A DNA stretch of 64,000 nt from Candidatus Latescibacterota bacterium (GCA_022824945.1 JAJDYX010000012.1:1-64000); one strand, 5' to 3'; shown: positions 16,525 to 25,158, numbered from the stretch's first letter. Translations and numbers: made by a program. Notes: generated from the sequence alone by a model not told the origin.

Positions 16525-17658
16525 ATGGCTGATCAATACGATGTGTTGATAACTGGTGGTACGGTGATAGATCCGGCCAATGGCGTGCAGGGCGCATTGG
16601 ATGTGGCGTTGAAAGATGGCGTGGTGGCAGCTATTGGGCGCGATTTAGGTGAGGCCGATTCCGTAATCGATGCAAGCGGATGTCTCGTGACGCCGGGACT
16701 GATCGATTTGCATACCCATGTGTACAAAGATGTGTCGAGTTTTGGTATAGAGGCCGATGACTTGTGCCCGCGCACGGGTGTGACAACGAGTGTGGATACG
16801 GGGACAGCGGGATGGATTAATTATCGCGGATTGGAGCGCTATGTGATCGAGCCGTCTTCAACGCGCATTTTGGCCTATGTCAATCTGTCGGGTGTTGGAT
16901 TGCCCTGGCGGCGCGGCGAGATGGTGTATGAGGGTTATGTGTCGGCCAGCGAGTGCGCGCAGGTGGTTTTGAATCACCCGAAAACAGCACTGGGTGTTAA
17001 GGTGCGTTTGTACAAAGGTGTGGGCGGTGATGCGGATATTCGCGATTTGTTGCAAATTGCTCTGGAAGCTGCCAATCGGTGTGAAAAACCATTGATGGTT
17101 CATATCAGCAATGCCGATGTGCCTTTGCGGGACCTGATTCAGCCTTTGCGTCCGGGCGATATTGTGACCCATTGTTTTCACGGTACACAGCCCGCGTCGA
17201 TTATCGACAATCGGGGAAAGGTGATTTCTGAGGCGTGGGATGCGCGCGACCGCGGGGTGATTTTTGATATCGGTCACGGGTTGGGCAGTTTTAGTTATGA
17301 CGTTGGGCGTGCAGCTATGGAAGATGGTTTTCCGCCCGATACCATCAGCAGTGATATCCATTCGTATAATATCGATGGTCCCGTTTACGATTTGCCGACG
17401 ACGATGTCCAAGTTTCTAAATTTGGGCATGTCGCTCGAGGAAGTGATTCAACGCTCAACCATTGAACCAGCGCAGGTGGTTGATCGAGAGGATGATCTCG
17501 GGCACCTGGGTATTGGTGCTGCGGGTGATGTCGCTGTATTTGAATTGGAAAAGGGGTCATTTGAGTTGACCGATGCGACGCAGCAGGTTTTGATGGGCGA
17601 GCAGCGATTGGTTTGCCGCGCATCTGTTCGAGATGGAAAGGTCTGGTGGCAGGGATAA
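16525..17658 (+). CDS. Amidohydrolase / deacetylase-type metalloenzyme
   Basis: Amidohydrolase-superfamily signs are the N-terminal beta sandwich (DVLITGGTVIDPANGVQG), the metal motif GLIDLHTHVYKD, the carboxylated-lysine candidate in ALGVKVRLYKG, MVHISNAD, VTHCFHGT and the C-terminal SSDIHSYN metal Asp. The pattern is that of the EF_0837/AHA_3915 group of predicted deacetylases or dihydroorotase-like enzymes. A GTG at 16513 is open, but ATG 16525 is preferred because GAGGAG lies just upstream. The neighbours suggest work on a sugar- or lactone-like substrate. Confidence 0.8.
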   Translation: MADQYDVLITGGTVIDPANGVQGALDVALKDGVVAAIGRDLGEADSVIDASGCLVTPGLIDLHTHVYKDVSSFGIEADDLCPRTGVTTSVDTGTAGWINYRGLERYVIEPSSTRILAYVNLSGVGLPWRRGEMVYEGYVSASECAQVVLNHPKTALGVKVRLYKGVGGDADIRDLLQIALEAANRCEKPLMVHISNADVPLRDLIQPLRPGDIVTHCFHGTQPASIIDNRGKVISEAWDARDRGVIFDIGHGLGSFSYDVGRAAMEDGFPPDTISSDIHSYNIDGPVYDLPTTMSKFLNLGMSLEEVIQRSTIEPAQVVDREDDLGHLGIGAAGDVAVFELEKGSFELTDATQQVLMGEQRLVCRASVRDGKVWWQG

Positions 17659-17681
17659 AAAATAACACAAAGGAGTTTGAT

Positions 17682-18617
17682 ATGTCCGAGGAAAATGGGT
17701 TGGTAAATCCGTTTGTTTTATCTCATGACGATGGTTATATGTGGCTGAAGGGCAATTTGCACAGCCATTCGACAAATTCGGATGGGCGGGTCTCGCCGCA
17801 AGAACGCGTGGATGGGTATGTCAATCATGGTTACGATTATTTGTGTGTGTCCGATCATAATAATATCACATTTGTCGAAACACTGACCTGTCCGGAAAGT
17901 TTTACGCTTATTCAGGGCGCTGAATTGCATCCCGATAATCCCTTTGGCGGTGACCGCCACCACTTTGTGGCACTCAATATTTCAGAGGATATGGATGCGC
18001 GGGCGATGCCCCCGCAACATGTGATTGATGAAGTAAAAAAACAGGGTGGCTCGATCTGGCTCGCACATCCTCACTGGAGTGGGATCAATATTTTGCGCGA
18101 TACAATGCCGCTGACGGGTTTGGCGGGGATAGAAGTTTTTAATACGACATGTCGGTGCGCTGGACGCGGTGAGTCTTCTGTACACTGGGACGATTGGATG
18201 GATTTGTCCGGACAATTGCTCCCTGCCCTGGGCAATGACGATTCCCACGCGGCTGATTCAGAAGCGCGCGATACGTATCAGGGCTGGACTATGGTGCGCG
18301 TGAAGGAACGGTCACCCGAAGCCATTGTCGAAGCACTGGAATCTGGCGCTGGTTATTCGTCAACGGGTCCACAGATTTTCGACATTCAGTTGCATAGTGG
18401 GGAAGGTCGCACGGTTGAGGCCACGGTAAAATGTTCACCTGCACAGCGTATTGCTGCGGTGTTAGATTCGAGGGGGACTGAATACCACGAGGGCGGTAAG
18501 CTGTTTGAGACCGCCACTTTTGTGCTGCGGCCCGGATCAAAACACGTGCGTTTTGAGATTATTGCGCCAAATGGCGACAAGGCGTGGTCCAATCCCTTTG
18601 ATCTCACCTCGCTTTAG
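17682..18617 (+). CDS. PHP-domain metal-dependent phosphoesterase/hydrolase
   Basis: PHP motifs appear in order: NLHSHSTNSDG (metal site 1), CVSDHNNI, the glutamate in GAELHPDNP, IWLAHPHWSG and GNDDSHAAD. PHP proteins use two or three metals to hydrolyse phosphoesters. Stand-alone ones of this length (311 residues) often act on nucleotides or sugars. The C-terminal quarter is a beta-rich addition. AAGGAG eight bases before ATG 17682 decides the start; an upstream open stretch is ignored. It sits in the catabolic operon. Confidence 0.8.
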   Translation: MSEENGLVNPFVLSHDDGYMWLKGNLHSHSTNSDGRVSPQERVDGYVNHGYDYLCVSDHNNITFVETLTCPESFTLIQGAELHPDNPFGGDRHHFVALNISEDMDARAMPPQHVIDEVKKQGGSIWLAHPHWSGINILRDTMPLTGLAGIEVFNTTCRCAGRGESSVHWDDWMDLSGQLLPALGNDDSHAADSEARDTYQGWTMVRVKERSPEAIVEALESGAGYSSTGPQIFDIQLHSGEGRTVEATVKCSPAQRIAAVLDSRGTEYHEGGKLFETATFVLRPGSKHVRFEIIAPNGDKAWSNPFDLTSL

Positions 18618-18671
18618 GTCGTGGGGATGTATCGGAACTGGTAGAGAATTTTTGAGAACTGGAGCGTGTTA

Positions 18672-20579
18672 ATGCTCACGCAATTGGAAATTACGTCTCG
18701 GAAAACCGTGCTCGATGGCAAGTTATACGGCGCTGTGGGAGCTTATGAAGCACTGTGTGGCAGTGCGTGGTTTGCGCTTGATCCCAACCACAAACAAAAC
18801 AAAGCGATTGTCGATTTAAATCTCGCGCCCGTTGATGAGAATGGGCGGGTGATTTTTCGAGCGGATGTGCATTTGCTCAAGCCAGTTGATGTCGCGCGGG
18901 GTAATGGCACGGTGTTTTACAATGTGGTCAATCGCGGGCGCAAAAATATTTTGCCGATGTTTAATCTGGCAATGGGGGCGAATATGCCAGAGACTGCCGC
19001 GCATTTTGGCGATGGCTTTTTGATGCGGCAGGGTTATACGATTGCCGCGTGTGGTTGGCAGGCCGATGTGCCGTCTGAAGCAGAGGGCGCTACCAATTTG
19101 ATGACGCTGGACGCGCCCGTGGTCGATGTTACTGGTCCCGTGTCGTGTGAGATTGTCGTTGATGCAAAGACGGATTTGCATTCTCTGGGGAGTCGCTATC
19201 ACGATCCCTATGAACCTGTGGAAGATGGCGATGCGGAGCTCTCTGTGCGGGCATATCCTTATGATGAAGCCGAAGAAATTGGGCGCGATCAGTGGTCGTT
19301 TGATCGGTTGAAAGATGGGCGTGCCGCGATCCGATTTCCACAGGGATTTGAACCGGGACGCGTTTACAATCTGGTTTATACGGGCAAAAATCCAACTGTG
19401 ATGGGAACGGGGTTTGCCGCGACCCGAGATTTTATATCGTTTTTGAAATACGGAACAGATGGCAATCCACTGGGTAATGCGATTGAGCGGGCTTATGCTT
19501 TTGGGTCGTCGCAAAGCGGACGTTTTTTGCGGCACATGTTGTATGAGGGCTTTAATGGAGATGAGGCTGGTCAAAAGGTTTTCGATGGGGTGTTTGCCAA
19601 TGTTGCAGGTGGTGCGCGGGGATCGTTTAACCATCGGTTTGCACAGCCTTCGCGGCATGCCAGCGCGCATTTTGATGCGTTGTATCCCACGGAGATGTTT
19701 CCGTTTACGGATTTGCCGCAGATAGATCCCGAAACTGGGGAGAAGGGTGGTTTGCTGGATCGCTGTGACGCCGCGGGGGTGACGCCTCACATTTTTTATA
19801 CCAATACGTCAACTGAATACTGGAATCGCAGCGCGTCTTTGGTTCACACAGATGTAAACGGACAAGAGGATGTCGAGGTTCATCCTTTGGTTCGCGTTTA
19901 TCACTTTGCAAGTACAAAACACGGTCCGGGTGATGTGCCCCAAAAACCGCGTCAAACAGTGCCGCCAAATCCCGTGAATTTTCGCTATGCAGAGCGCGCG
20001 CTTCTCGTTGCGTTAGACCGCTGGGTGCGCGAGGGCGTTGCGCCACCTGAGAGCAGGTATGGTCGTATTGCGGATGGTTCCCTGGTGGATGCGGGCGATT
20101 TGAAATTTCCCGCGATTCCAGATTTGCAAAGTCCCGTTCGCATGCGGCGGCCTTTGCGGCTGAATTGGGGAAATAGATGGAATGAGGGAATCATCGATTG
20201 CGAGCCGCCTGAAAAAGGGCGTCCTTTTGGGGTACGCGTGCCCCAGGTCGATCGAGATGGCAATGAAATCGCGGGTATTCGCATGCCAGAGGTGGTTGCG
20301 CCTTTGGGGACGTTTACGGGATGGCGGTATCGACAACGCGGCGCGACCGATGCGCTCGTTGGTCTCGATGGGATGTGGGTGCCATTTGCGCGCGATGAGG
20401 ATGATCGCGGGGATGATTCGCGACTGTCGATTGCTCAACGCTATGGTAGCCGCGAAGCGTATCTGGACTGTGTGGCGCGAGCGGCTCAAAAATTGGTGGA
20501 GGAGCGGTTGATGTTGCGAGAAGATGTAGAGCGAGTTGTGGAGCGCGCTGGAGAGATGTACGATTGGGTGATGAGATAA
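18672..20579 (+). CDS. Alpha/beta hydrolase domain-containing protein (Abhydrolase_10 type)
   Basis: This protein has about 635 residues. A beta-rich N-terminal half (LEITSRKTVLDGKLYGAVGA) precedes a hydrolase region containing the nucleophile elbow GSSQSGRFLRHMLYEGFN. The downstream segments FDGVFANVAGGARG and YHFASTKHGPGD carry candidate acid and histidine residues. This is the arrangement of the alpha/beta hydrolase domain family PF20091, whose substrates are mostly unknown. ATG 18672 has GGAG seven bases upstream. The gene follows the PHP gene after a 54-bp gap and is probably co-transcribed. Confidence 0.75.
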   Translation: MLTQLEITSRKTVLDGKLYGAVGAYEALCGSAWFALDPNHKQNKAIVDLNLAPVDENGRVIFRADVHLLKPVDVARGNGTVFYNVVNRGRKNILPMFNLAMGANMPETAAHFGDGFLMRQGYTIAACGWQADVPSEAEGATNLMTLDAPVVDVTGPVSCEIVVDAKTDLHSLGSRYHDPYEPVEDGDAELSVRAYPYDEAEEIGRDQWSFDRLKDGRAAIRFPQGFEPGRVYNLVYTGKNPTVMGTGFAATRDFISFLKYGTDGNPLGNAIERAYAFGSSQSGRFLRHMLYEGFNGDEAGQKVFDGVFANVAGGARGSFNHRFAQPSRHASAHFDALYPTEMFPFTDLPQIDPETGEKGGLLDRCDAAGVTPHIFYTNTSTEYWNRSASLVHTDVNGQEDVEVHPLVRVYHFASTKHGPGDVPQKPRQTVPPNPVNFRYAERALLVALDRWVREGVAPPESRYGRIADGSLVDAGDLKFPAIPDLQSPVRMRRPLRLNWGNRWNEGIIDCEPPEKGRPFGVRVPQVDRDGNEIAGIRMPEVVAPLGTFTGWRYRQRGATDALVGLDGMWVPFARDEDDRGDDSRLSIAQRYGSREAYLDCVARAAQKLVEERLMLREDVERVVERAGEMYDWVMR

Positions 20580-20620
20580 GGCGGGGACTGGTACAAACCA
20601 ATACCATCGGGAGGTGTTTC

Positions 20621-21586
20621 ATGAAGCGCGTGATTAAACCCGAAGGCGCCTATCAGGTCGAGATCGAAGATGTGCCTTTGCCGGAAATTCGGCAGACAGA
20701 GGTGCTTATCAGAACAGAACGCACGCTGATTAGCAGGGGGTCTGAGATCTGGCGGCGGTATGTGCGAGAAGAAGCGATTGATCACCAGATTATGGGGTAT
20801 TCGCTCGCTGGTACGATTGTGCAGGTGGGGGCGCAGGTCGATGATTTTTCGATGGGGGAACGGGTGGCGGCTCTGGCTCCGCACGCCGAGTACGTGGCTG
20901 TTGAGGTCGTCAATTCGCGCCATAAACCATCCGTGGTTTCGCTGCCCGATGCGGTTACATCCGAAGCGGCGACTTTTTGGCCCCTGACTACGAGTTCGGT
21001 GCTGTGGATGCGGGATACTGGGGCTGGGCCAGACGATACCATGGTGATTTTAGGACAAGGTCTGGTGGGGAGTTGTTGCATGCAGGTTGCGCGGCATTTG
21101 CAAAATTGCCGGGTAATCGCGGTCGATGCGTTGTCCCTGCGTTGTGATCTGGCGGAACAGTTGGGTGCTAATGATGTGGTGAATGCGGGCGAGACCGATC
21201 CGATTGCAGCGGTGAAAGAGCTTACCGATGGTCGGGGTGCAGATGTTGTGGTTGAAGCGGTGGGCGGACGGGCGGGCGCACAGGCTTTTGCGCAGGCGCA
21301 AGATATGGTGCGGGGGGGTGGGTTGTTGCAGGTTGTGGGATTGTATGAGGGCGAGCCGTTGCCTCTGGATTCGTCAAAAATTCAGGGTAAACGCCTTATT
21401 GGAGGATATCTGGACAGCACATACCGGCCACAGGGGTCGGATACGGCGATCCAATTGTTGATGGAAGATAAAATTCAAACTGAGGCGATGGTGACGCATC
21501 GTTTTGATTTTGAGGATGCCGCAGAGGCATTTGATTTGTTGTACACGCGCCTTGATGAGGCAATGGCTGTGGTGATGGTCTGGTAG
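20621..21586 (+). CDS. Medium-chain dehydrogenase/reductase (zinc-type alcohol dehydrogenase family)
   Basis: This 321-residue MDR protein has an N-terminal GroES-like domain (EVLIRTERTLISRGSE, YSLAGTIVQVGAQV, GERVAAL) and a Rossmann domain with VILGQGLVGSCCMQVA. It lacks the four-cysteine structural zinc loop, and the usual catalytic Cys is replaced in ISRGSE, as in sugar dehydrogenase-like or bacteriochlorophyllide-type MDR relatives. The substrate is unknown. GGGAGG before ATG 20621 decides the start. It is the last gene of the 15518-21586 run. Confidence 0.8.
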   Translation: MKRVIKPEGAYQVEIEDVPLPEIRQTEVLIRTERTLISRGSEIWRRYVREEAIDHQIMGYSLAGTIVQVGAQVDDFSMGERVAALAPHAEYVAVEVVNSRHKPSVVSLPDAVTSEAATFWPLTTSSVLWMRDTGAGPDDTMVILGQGLVGSCCMQVARHLQNCRVIAVDALSLRCDLAEQLGANDVVNAGETDPIAAVKELTDGRGADVVVEAVGGRAGAQAFAQAQDMVRGGGLLQVVGLYEGEPLPLDSSKIQGKRLIGGYLDSTYRPQGSDTAIQLLMEDKIQTEAMVTHRFDFEDAAEAFDLLYTRLDEAMAVVMVW

Positions 21587-21611
21587 GATTGATGTATCCG
21601 GGAGGATTTCC

Positions 21612-21857
21612 TTGAAAGATAACCACAAAGACAAAGTTAGTCGCCTTGTCGAGTATCTGACCCAGATTGCATCGCTACATACCAGGACCACAAGGGACGT
21701 TGACGAGTATCAAAATGTGCTTTGGTTAAAGGACATTCCAAGACTCAATAGGAGGATGCACTGCGAAGACAGGAGGAACGGAGAAAAGCCGAGTTGGTGT
21801 GAGAAGATAGAGCAGGCTATGAAAAAACAGGTAAAGGAGTCTGGTTTTATACCGTCA
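21612..21857 (+). pseudogene. 5' fragment of a large AAA/superfamily-I helicase-like gene
   Basis: A TTG start with a good ribosome site (GGGAGGA) opens DKVSRLVEYLTQIASLHTRT and continues with DVDEYQNVLWLKDIPRL. This resembles the extreme N-terminus of very large AAA/UvrD-like helicase proteins found in defence contexts. After about 80 residues it runs into a 41-bp repeat copied from the start of the methyltransferase gene at 22432 and then out of any family. The rest of the helicase is absent. It is read here as a truncated remnant; the family assignment is from memory of that motif. Confidence 0.45.
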
Positions 21858-21898
21858 CCCAATCTGGAATATCCGCACGCAAGCACAGGACGAGCAAG
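21858..21898 (+). repeat. 41-bp direct repeat, copy 1 (decayed methyltransferase 5' end)
   Basis: This is identical over 41 bp to 22442-22482 (starting CCCAATCTGGAATATCCGCA). Weaker similarity extends upstream through AAAGGAGTC (21833-21841 against 22416-22424), the ribosome site of the methyltransferase. The copy therefore represents a duplicated start of that gene without a usable start codon. Confidence 0.9.
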
Positions 21899-21936
21899 GC
21901 CGATTTCGACCTTATACGATTATCAAAGGGGTATAT

Positions 21937-22158
21937 ATGAGCCAAATTACTGCACGAGTGCCCGACGCGCTTGTTGAGGCATTGGATGCAGCAGCCACAG
22001 AACTCAAGCAGAGTCGCGCCGATATCATCCGCCACGCTTTGGAACGATATTTAGAGGACTTCGAAGACTTCACTGTAGCCATGGAAAGGCTACGCGATCC
22101 TGCCGACCCGATACTGGAGTGGAAACAGGTCAGGAATGAGCTACTCGGTTCGGATTAA
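21937..22158 (+). CDS. Ribbon-helix-helix antitoxin (ParD/CopG type)
   Basis: This 73-residue protein begins SQITARVPDALVEALDAAAT and continues with KQSRADIIRHALERYL, the beta-strand plus two helices of CopG/ParD DNA-binding antitoxins. Its acidic C-terminus (DFEDFTVAMERL, ILEWKQV) would wrap the toxin. Proteins like this neutralise RelE/ParE toxins and repress their own promoter. It overlaps the toxin gene by 23 bp. AAAGGGG precedes the ATG. The module lies between two copies of a 41-bp repeat. Confidence 0.9.
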   Translation: MSQITARVPDALVEALDAAATELKQSRADIIRHALERYLEDFEDFTVAMERLRDPADPILEWKQVRNELLGSD

Positions 22159-22396
22159 ACAGAGTGCGACTAAAGAATTGGCTCGTATTCCGCACCGCGA
22201 TAGGATTCGCATCGTGCGTGCAATTGATCGTTTGGGCGAGCATCCGCTCACAGGGCGCATCCTGAAAGGAGAGTACCAGGGACTGCGACGTGTGCGCGTT
22301 GGTAATTATCGCATTGTATATGAGGTGATCCAAAGCGCGCTCACCGTCCTCGTGGTGCGAGTTGGGCATCGGAGGGAAGTGTACCGCCGCCGGTGA
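22136..22396 (+). CDS. RelE/ParE-family toxin
   Basis: This 86-residue basic protein has the RelE/ParE order: YSVRIKQSATKELARIP, RIVRAIDRLGEHPLTGRILKG, GLRRVRVGNYRIVYEV and VLVVRVGHRREVYRR. RelE members cleave mRNA on the ribosome; ParE members poison gyrase. The conserved LR-VRVGNYRIVYEV and RVGHRREVY pattern favours the RelE side. It is coupled to the upstream antitoxin by overlap. All conserved residues seem present, so it is probably functional. Confidence 0.9.
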   Translation: MSYSVRIKQSATKELARIPHRDRIRIVRAIDRLGEHPLTGRILKGEYQGLRRVRVGNYRIVYEVIQSALTVLVVRVGHRREVYRRR

Positions 22397-22431
22397 GTTA
22401 GGGCTGATGGCGAAAAAAGGAGTCCAATCTC

Positions 22432-23331
22432 ATGTCTTCACCCCAATCTGGAATATCCGCACGCAAGCACAGGACGAGCAAGACGGCGGTACTCGCGGCA
22501 AGTGTACGTGCGTATCATCAACAGCAGAGCAAATCCCCGGTTTTTGCCGATGATTATGCGGTTGACATGGTGCCGTTTATCTGGCGTGTGATCGCTAAGA
22601 ACAAGCTGCTTGGCTGGTTCGTTGTTCACAAGGTGTTCCATTTGTTCCGTCCCGTACACACCGAGGTGCTCCTGCGGGCCAGATATGCCGAAGACCGTCT
22701 CATGGAGGCAATATCGGAGGGCGTCGGACAGTATGTGATCCTCGGTGCGGGTCTCGATACGTTTTCCATGCGCCACAAGGAGCTTGCGGATAGCGTGCGG
22801 ATATTTGAGTTGGATCACCCCGCGACCCAAGCGACAAAAGAGAAACAGGTGCGCGCGGTCAACGGCGATGTTCCGTCCAATCTGGTATTTGTTCCCATTG
22901 ATTTTGAGACTGATCAACTGAACGAGGTGCTTATCCGGGCTGGTTTCGATTCACAGAAGCCTGCCTTTTTTTCATGGTTGGGAACGACTTATTACCTCAC
23001 AAAGGATGCGATAAGGGAGACACTTGGTCGTGTTGCAGATGTCGCCGCGCCGGGCAGCCGCATTGTTTTCGATTATAAGCTCGCAAGGCATCTTATTCCC
23101 GAAGAGAGCTTGCCTTTCGCCGACAGGTTGGACCGATTTGTAGCCCGCCGCGGGGAGCCGATGTTGTCCGTGTTTACGCCCGAGGACTTGAATGACGAGA
23201 TGTCGCAAATTGGCTTTGTGGAGATAGAGACCATTCCGGCTGAGGAGCAAAAACGCCGTTATCTAAAAGACAGAAGCGATCTGGTCGATCCTGCACCGAA
23301 TTTTTCTTTCGCACTGTTCGGAGTGCAGTAG
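22432..23331 (+). CDS. Class I SAM-dependent methyltransferase (leucine carboxyl methyltransferase / TIGR00027 type)
   Basis: This 299-residue protein has the SAM-binding motif QYVILGAGLDTFSMR and the acidic strand end VRIFELDHPATQATK. It also has the family motif FVPIDFETDQL, followed by FFSWLGTTYYLTKDAI and GSRIVFDYK. These are diagnostic of the LCM/PPM1-like family, which transfers methyl groups to carboxylates or small O-nucleophiles; the substrate here is unknown. AAGGAG nine bases upstream supports ATG 22432. Its first codons lie within the 41-bp repeat shared with 21858-21898. Confidence 0.85.
   Translation: MSSPQSGISARKHRTSKTAVLAASVRAYHQQQSKSPVFADDYAVDMVPFIWRVIAKNKLLGWFVVHKVFHLFRPVHTEVLLRARYAEDRLMEAISEGVGQYVILGAGLDTFSMRHKELADSVRIFELDHPATQATKEKQVRAVNGDVPSNLVFVPIDFETDQLNEVLIRAGFDSQKPAFFSWLGTTYYLTKDAIRETLGRVADVAAPGSRIVFDYKLARHLIPEESLPFADRLDRFVARRGEPMLSVFTPEDLNDEMSQIGFVEIETIPAEEQKRRYLKDRSDLVDPAPNFSFALFGVQ
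22442..22482 (+). repeat. 41-bp direct repeat, copy 2 (functional methyltransferase start)
   Basis: This copy forms codons 4-17 of the methyltransferase. The copies are 584 bp apart and bracket the RHH/RelE toxin-antitoxin module. This is the layout left when a cassette enters by recombination that duplicates part of the target. Confidence 0.9.
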
Positions 23332-23351
23332 GCGGCGTATGGAGGACCTTG

Positions 23352-23426
23352 ATGTTCAATGAACTCGCTCCGGGAATTTTTAGCGTTGATAGCCGTTTTG
23401 TGGATGGCAGGAGTTCGATAGGATGA
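23352..23426 (+). pseudogene. 24-codon remnant resembling an MBL-fold hydrolase N-terminus
   Basis: With a fine ribosome site (GGAGG, six bases before ATG), the frame encodes MFNELAPGIFSVDSRFVDGR and stops four residues later. The opening resembles the first strand pair of metallo-beta-lactamase-fold hydrolases (LAPGIF-VD-RFVDGRNG). The stop codon overlaps the start of the oxidoreductase at 23423 (ATGA). It may be a deletion scar that now acts as a leader peptide coupling translation to the next gene. Confidence 0.4.
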
Positions 23427-24463
23427 GCGATATTGTTCGAATGGCTGTCGTGGGCGTTGGATGGGCGGGGAGCCATCATGTGGAGGGCGCACGAGAGCTT
23501 GGGCGGAAGGTTGAAGTGACGTGTCTGGTGGATCGGGATTCGGATCATCTGAAAGCCGTGGCGGAGACATTTGGGATTGAGAAGACGTACACGGATATCG
23601 ACGATGCGCTGATGGATCCCGAGATCGATGCAGTTGCGCTCTGTACGCCTCATTCCAATCATTGTCAGGAGGCAATCGCGGCTGCCGATGCGGGCAAGCA
23701 TGTGCTGGTGGAAAAGCCAATGGCGCTGACGGTGGCGGATGCGACCCGGATGATTGATGCGGCCGATCGCGCGGGTGTGCGTCTCTATGTCGCAGAGAGC
23801 ATGTCCTACCATCCCATGGCGCGTTTTTTGAAACAGGTGGTGGATACAGGACTTTATATCGGCGAAGTGGTATCGGCGTCGGTGTCGTCGGGATTTCGAG
23901 CGCGGCCTACCTACGCCTATCCAGGGCGACGCGAGTGGCTTTCTAACCCACAGCAAGGTGGAACGGGCACATGGATGCTTCACGGCATTCATACGATGGC
24001 GATGCTCCGATACGTTTTTGGAGAGGTCGCTTCGGTCTATATGAAAGAGCATCACGCTCGCAGTTTCCAGCGGGATGATGTCGAGGGAACCATGACGGGG
24101 CTTCTGACGATGGAAACGGGATTTCAGACAACAGTGCTGCAAAGTTGCGAGGTGAAGTTTCCAAATCCGCCGGGTGGCTATGTGATTTGCGGGGATAAAG
24201 GGCTGTTGCAGGCGACTCAGGCGTCGTGTGAAGTATGGTGCGAGGCCAATGACGATCAGCGGGCGGAAATTTCCTATCCCGAAAGTGCTCTCTCGGCATT
24301 TGCGGAAGAAATTGAGGACTTCGCGGACTATGTACTGGAAGAAACCGAAGGACCGACATCGGGGTGGAGCGAGCGGAAGAGCCTTGCCATCGTGCAGGCG
24401 GGATACGAGTCAGCGAAAAGCGGCGAGGTCATTAATCTGCGAGAGAGATTTGGAGAGTTGTAA
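23423..24463 (+). CDS. Gfo/Idh/MocA-family NAD(P)-dependent oxidoreductase
   Basis: This 346-residue protein has the Rossmann site MAVVGVGWAGSHHVEGA, the strand end VTCLVDRD, DAVALCTPHSNH and the conserved EKP triad HVLVEKPMALT, whose lysine is catalytic in this family. A C-terminal alpha/beta sheet with GTGTWMLHGIHTM supplies the second catalytic histidine region. Members oxidise sugars, inositols or related polyols. The substrate is not evident. A second, diverged paralogue lies at 51905. Confidence 0.9.
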   Translation: MSDIVRMAVVGVGWAGSHHVEGARELGRKVEVTCLVDRDSDHLKAVAETFGIEKTYTDIDDALMDPEIDAVALCTPHSNHCQEAIAAADAGKHVLVEKPMALTVADATRMIDAADRAGVRLYVAESMSYHPMARFLKQVVDTGLYIGEVVSASVSSGFRARPTYAYPGRREWLSNPQQGGTGTWMLHGIHTMAMLRYVFGEVASVYMKEHHARSFQRDDVEGTMTGLLTMETGFQTTVLQSCEVKFPNPPGGYVICGDKGLLQATQASCEVWCEANDDQRAEISYPESALSAFAEEIEDFADYVLEETEGPTSGWSERKSLAIVQAGYESAKSGEVINLRERFGEL

Positions 24464-24507
24464 CTTGACTTATAGAATCTCATGTCTTCTTTTTATGAGG
24501 CGAAGTA

Positions 24508-24828
24508 ATGAAAAAGGAACGGATGGTAAGTATCAGGCTCCCTCTGGATTTAGTGCGTGAATTGGAACTCATCGAGGATGTCGAGCAGTTTGATCGTTCA
24601 ACCACTGTGAGACGCCTGTTGTCAAAAGCGATCCAGCAATGGAAGCTGGAGCACTACGCCCGTCTATATGGGGATGGAAAGCTCACACTTGCACGCGCTG
24701 CTCGCGATGCTGGTGTTTCCTTGTGGGAGATGATGGACTATGCCCGTGTCAGAAAAGTGCCGACCCAATACGATCTCGAAGATCTCAATCGAGACTTGGG
24801 AACCATTCAGAAAAGCTTGAACCAATAG
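24508..24828 (+). CDS. RHH plus UPF0175-type antitoxin, no toxin beside it
   Basis: Residues 5-50 (ERMVSIRLPLDLVRELELIE, TTVRRLLSKAIQQWKLE) form a ribbon-helix-helix. Residues 52-90 (YGDGKLTLARAARDAGVSLW followed by EMMDYARVRKVP) match UPF0175, a DNA-binding antitoxin domain usually paired with a PIN toxin. No PIN gene follows; the next gene is a HigA-like antitoxin 33 bp downstream. Its toxin may be lost or remote. Confidence 0.75.
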   Translation: MKKERMVSIRLPLDLVRELELIEDVEQFDRSTTVRRLLSKAIQQWKLEHYARLYGDGKLTLARAARDAGVSLWEMMDYARVRKVPTQYDLEDLNRDLGTIQKSLNQ

Positions 24829-24861
24829 TGAATATCCATTGAAGGGCGATCAGAGATACCG

Positions 24862-25158
24862 ATGGCTATGAAGAATCCACCACATCCCGGCCTCAGCATT
24901 AAAAAGAACTGTTTAGAACCTCTCGATCTGAATATTACCGAAGCGGCGAAGGTGTTGGGTGTAGCCCGTCATACGCTTTCACGTGTACTGAATGGGCATG
25001 CGGCTATTTCACCGGAGATGGCTATTCGGTTGGAGAAGGCCGGATGGTCCAACGCCGAGTTCTGGCTACGCCGTCAGACCGCTTATAATCTGGTGCAAGC
25101 GCGTAAGAGAGAAGACCAAAATAAGGCCAAACGTTATGATCTACAGCCGACGATTTGA
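24862..25158 (+). CDS. higA: HigA-type antitoxin, orphan
   Basis: This 98-residue protein starts with the typical [20 protein letters not shown]. An HTH_3 helix-turn-helix follows ([20 protein letters not shown], then [16 protein letters not shown]) and a C-terminal [13 protein letters not shown], all diagnostic of HigA antitoxins. HigB normally precedes HigA, but the preceding gene is another antitoxin. Such solitary HigA proteins may act only as repressors. GAGATACCG before the ATG is a weak ribosome site. Confidence 0.85.
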   Translation: MAMKNPPHPGLSIKKNCLEPLDLNITEAAKVLGVARHTLSRVLNGHAAISPEMAIRLEKAGWSNAEFWLRRQTAYNLVQARKREDQNKAKRYDLQPTI

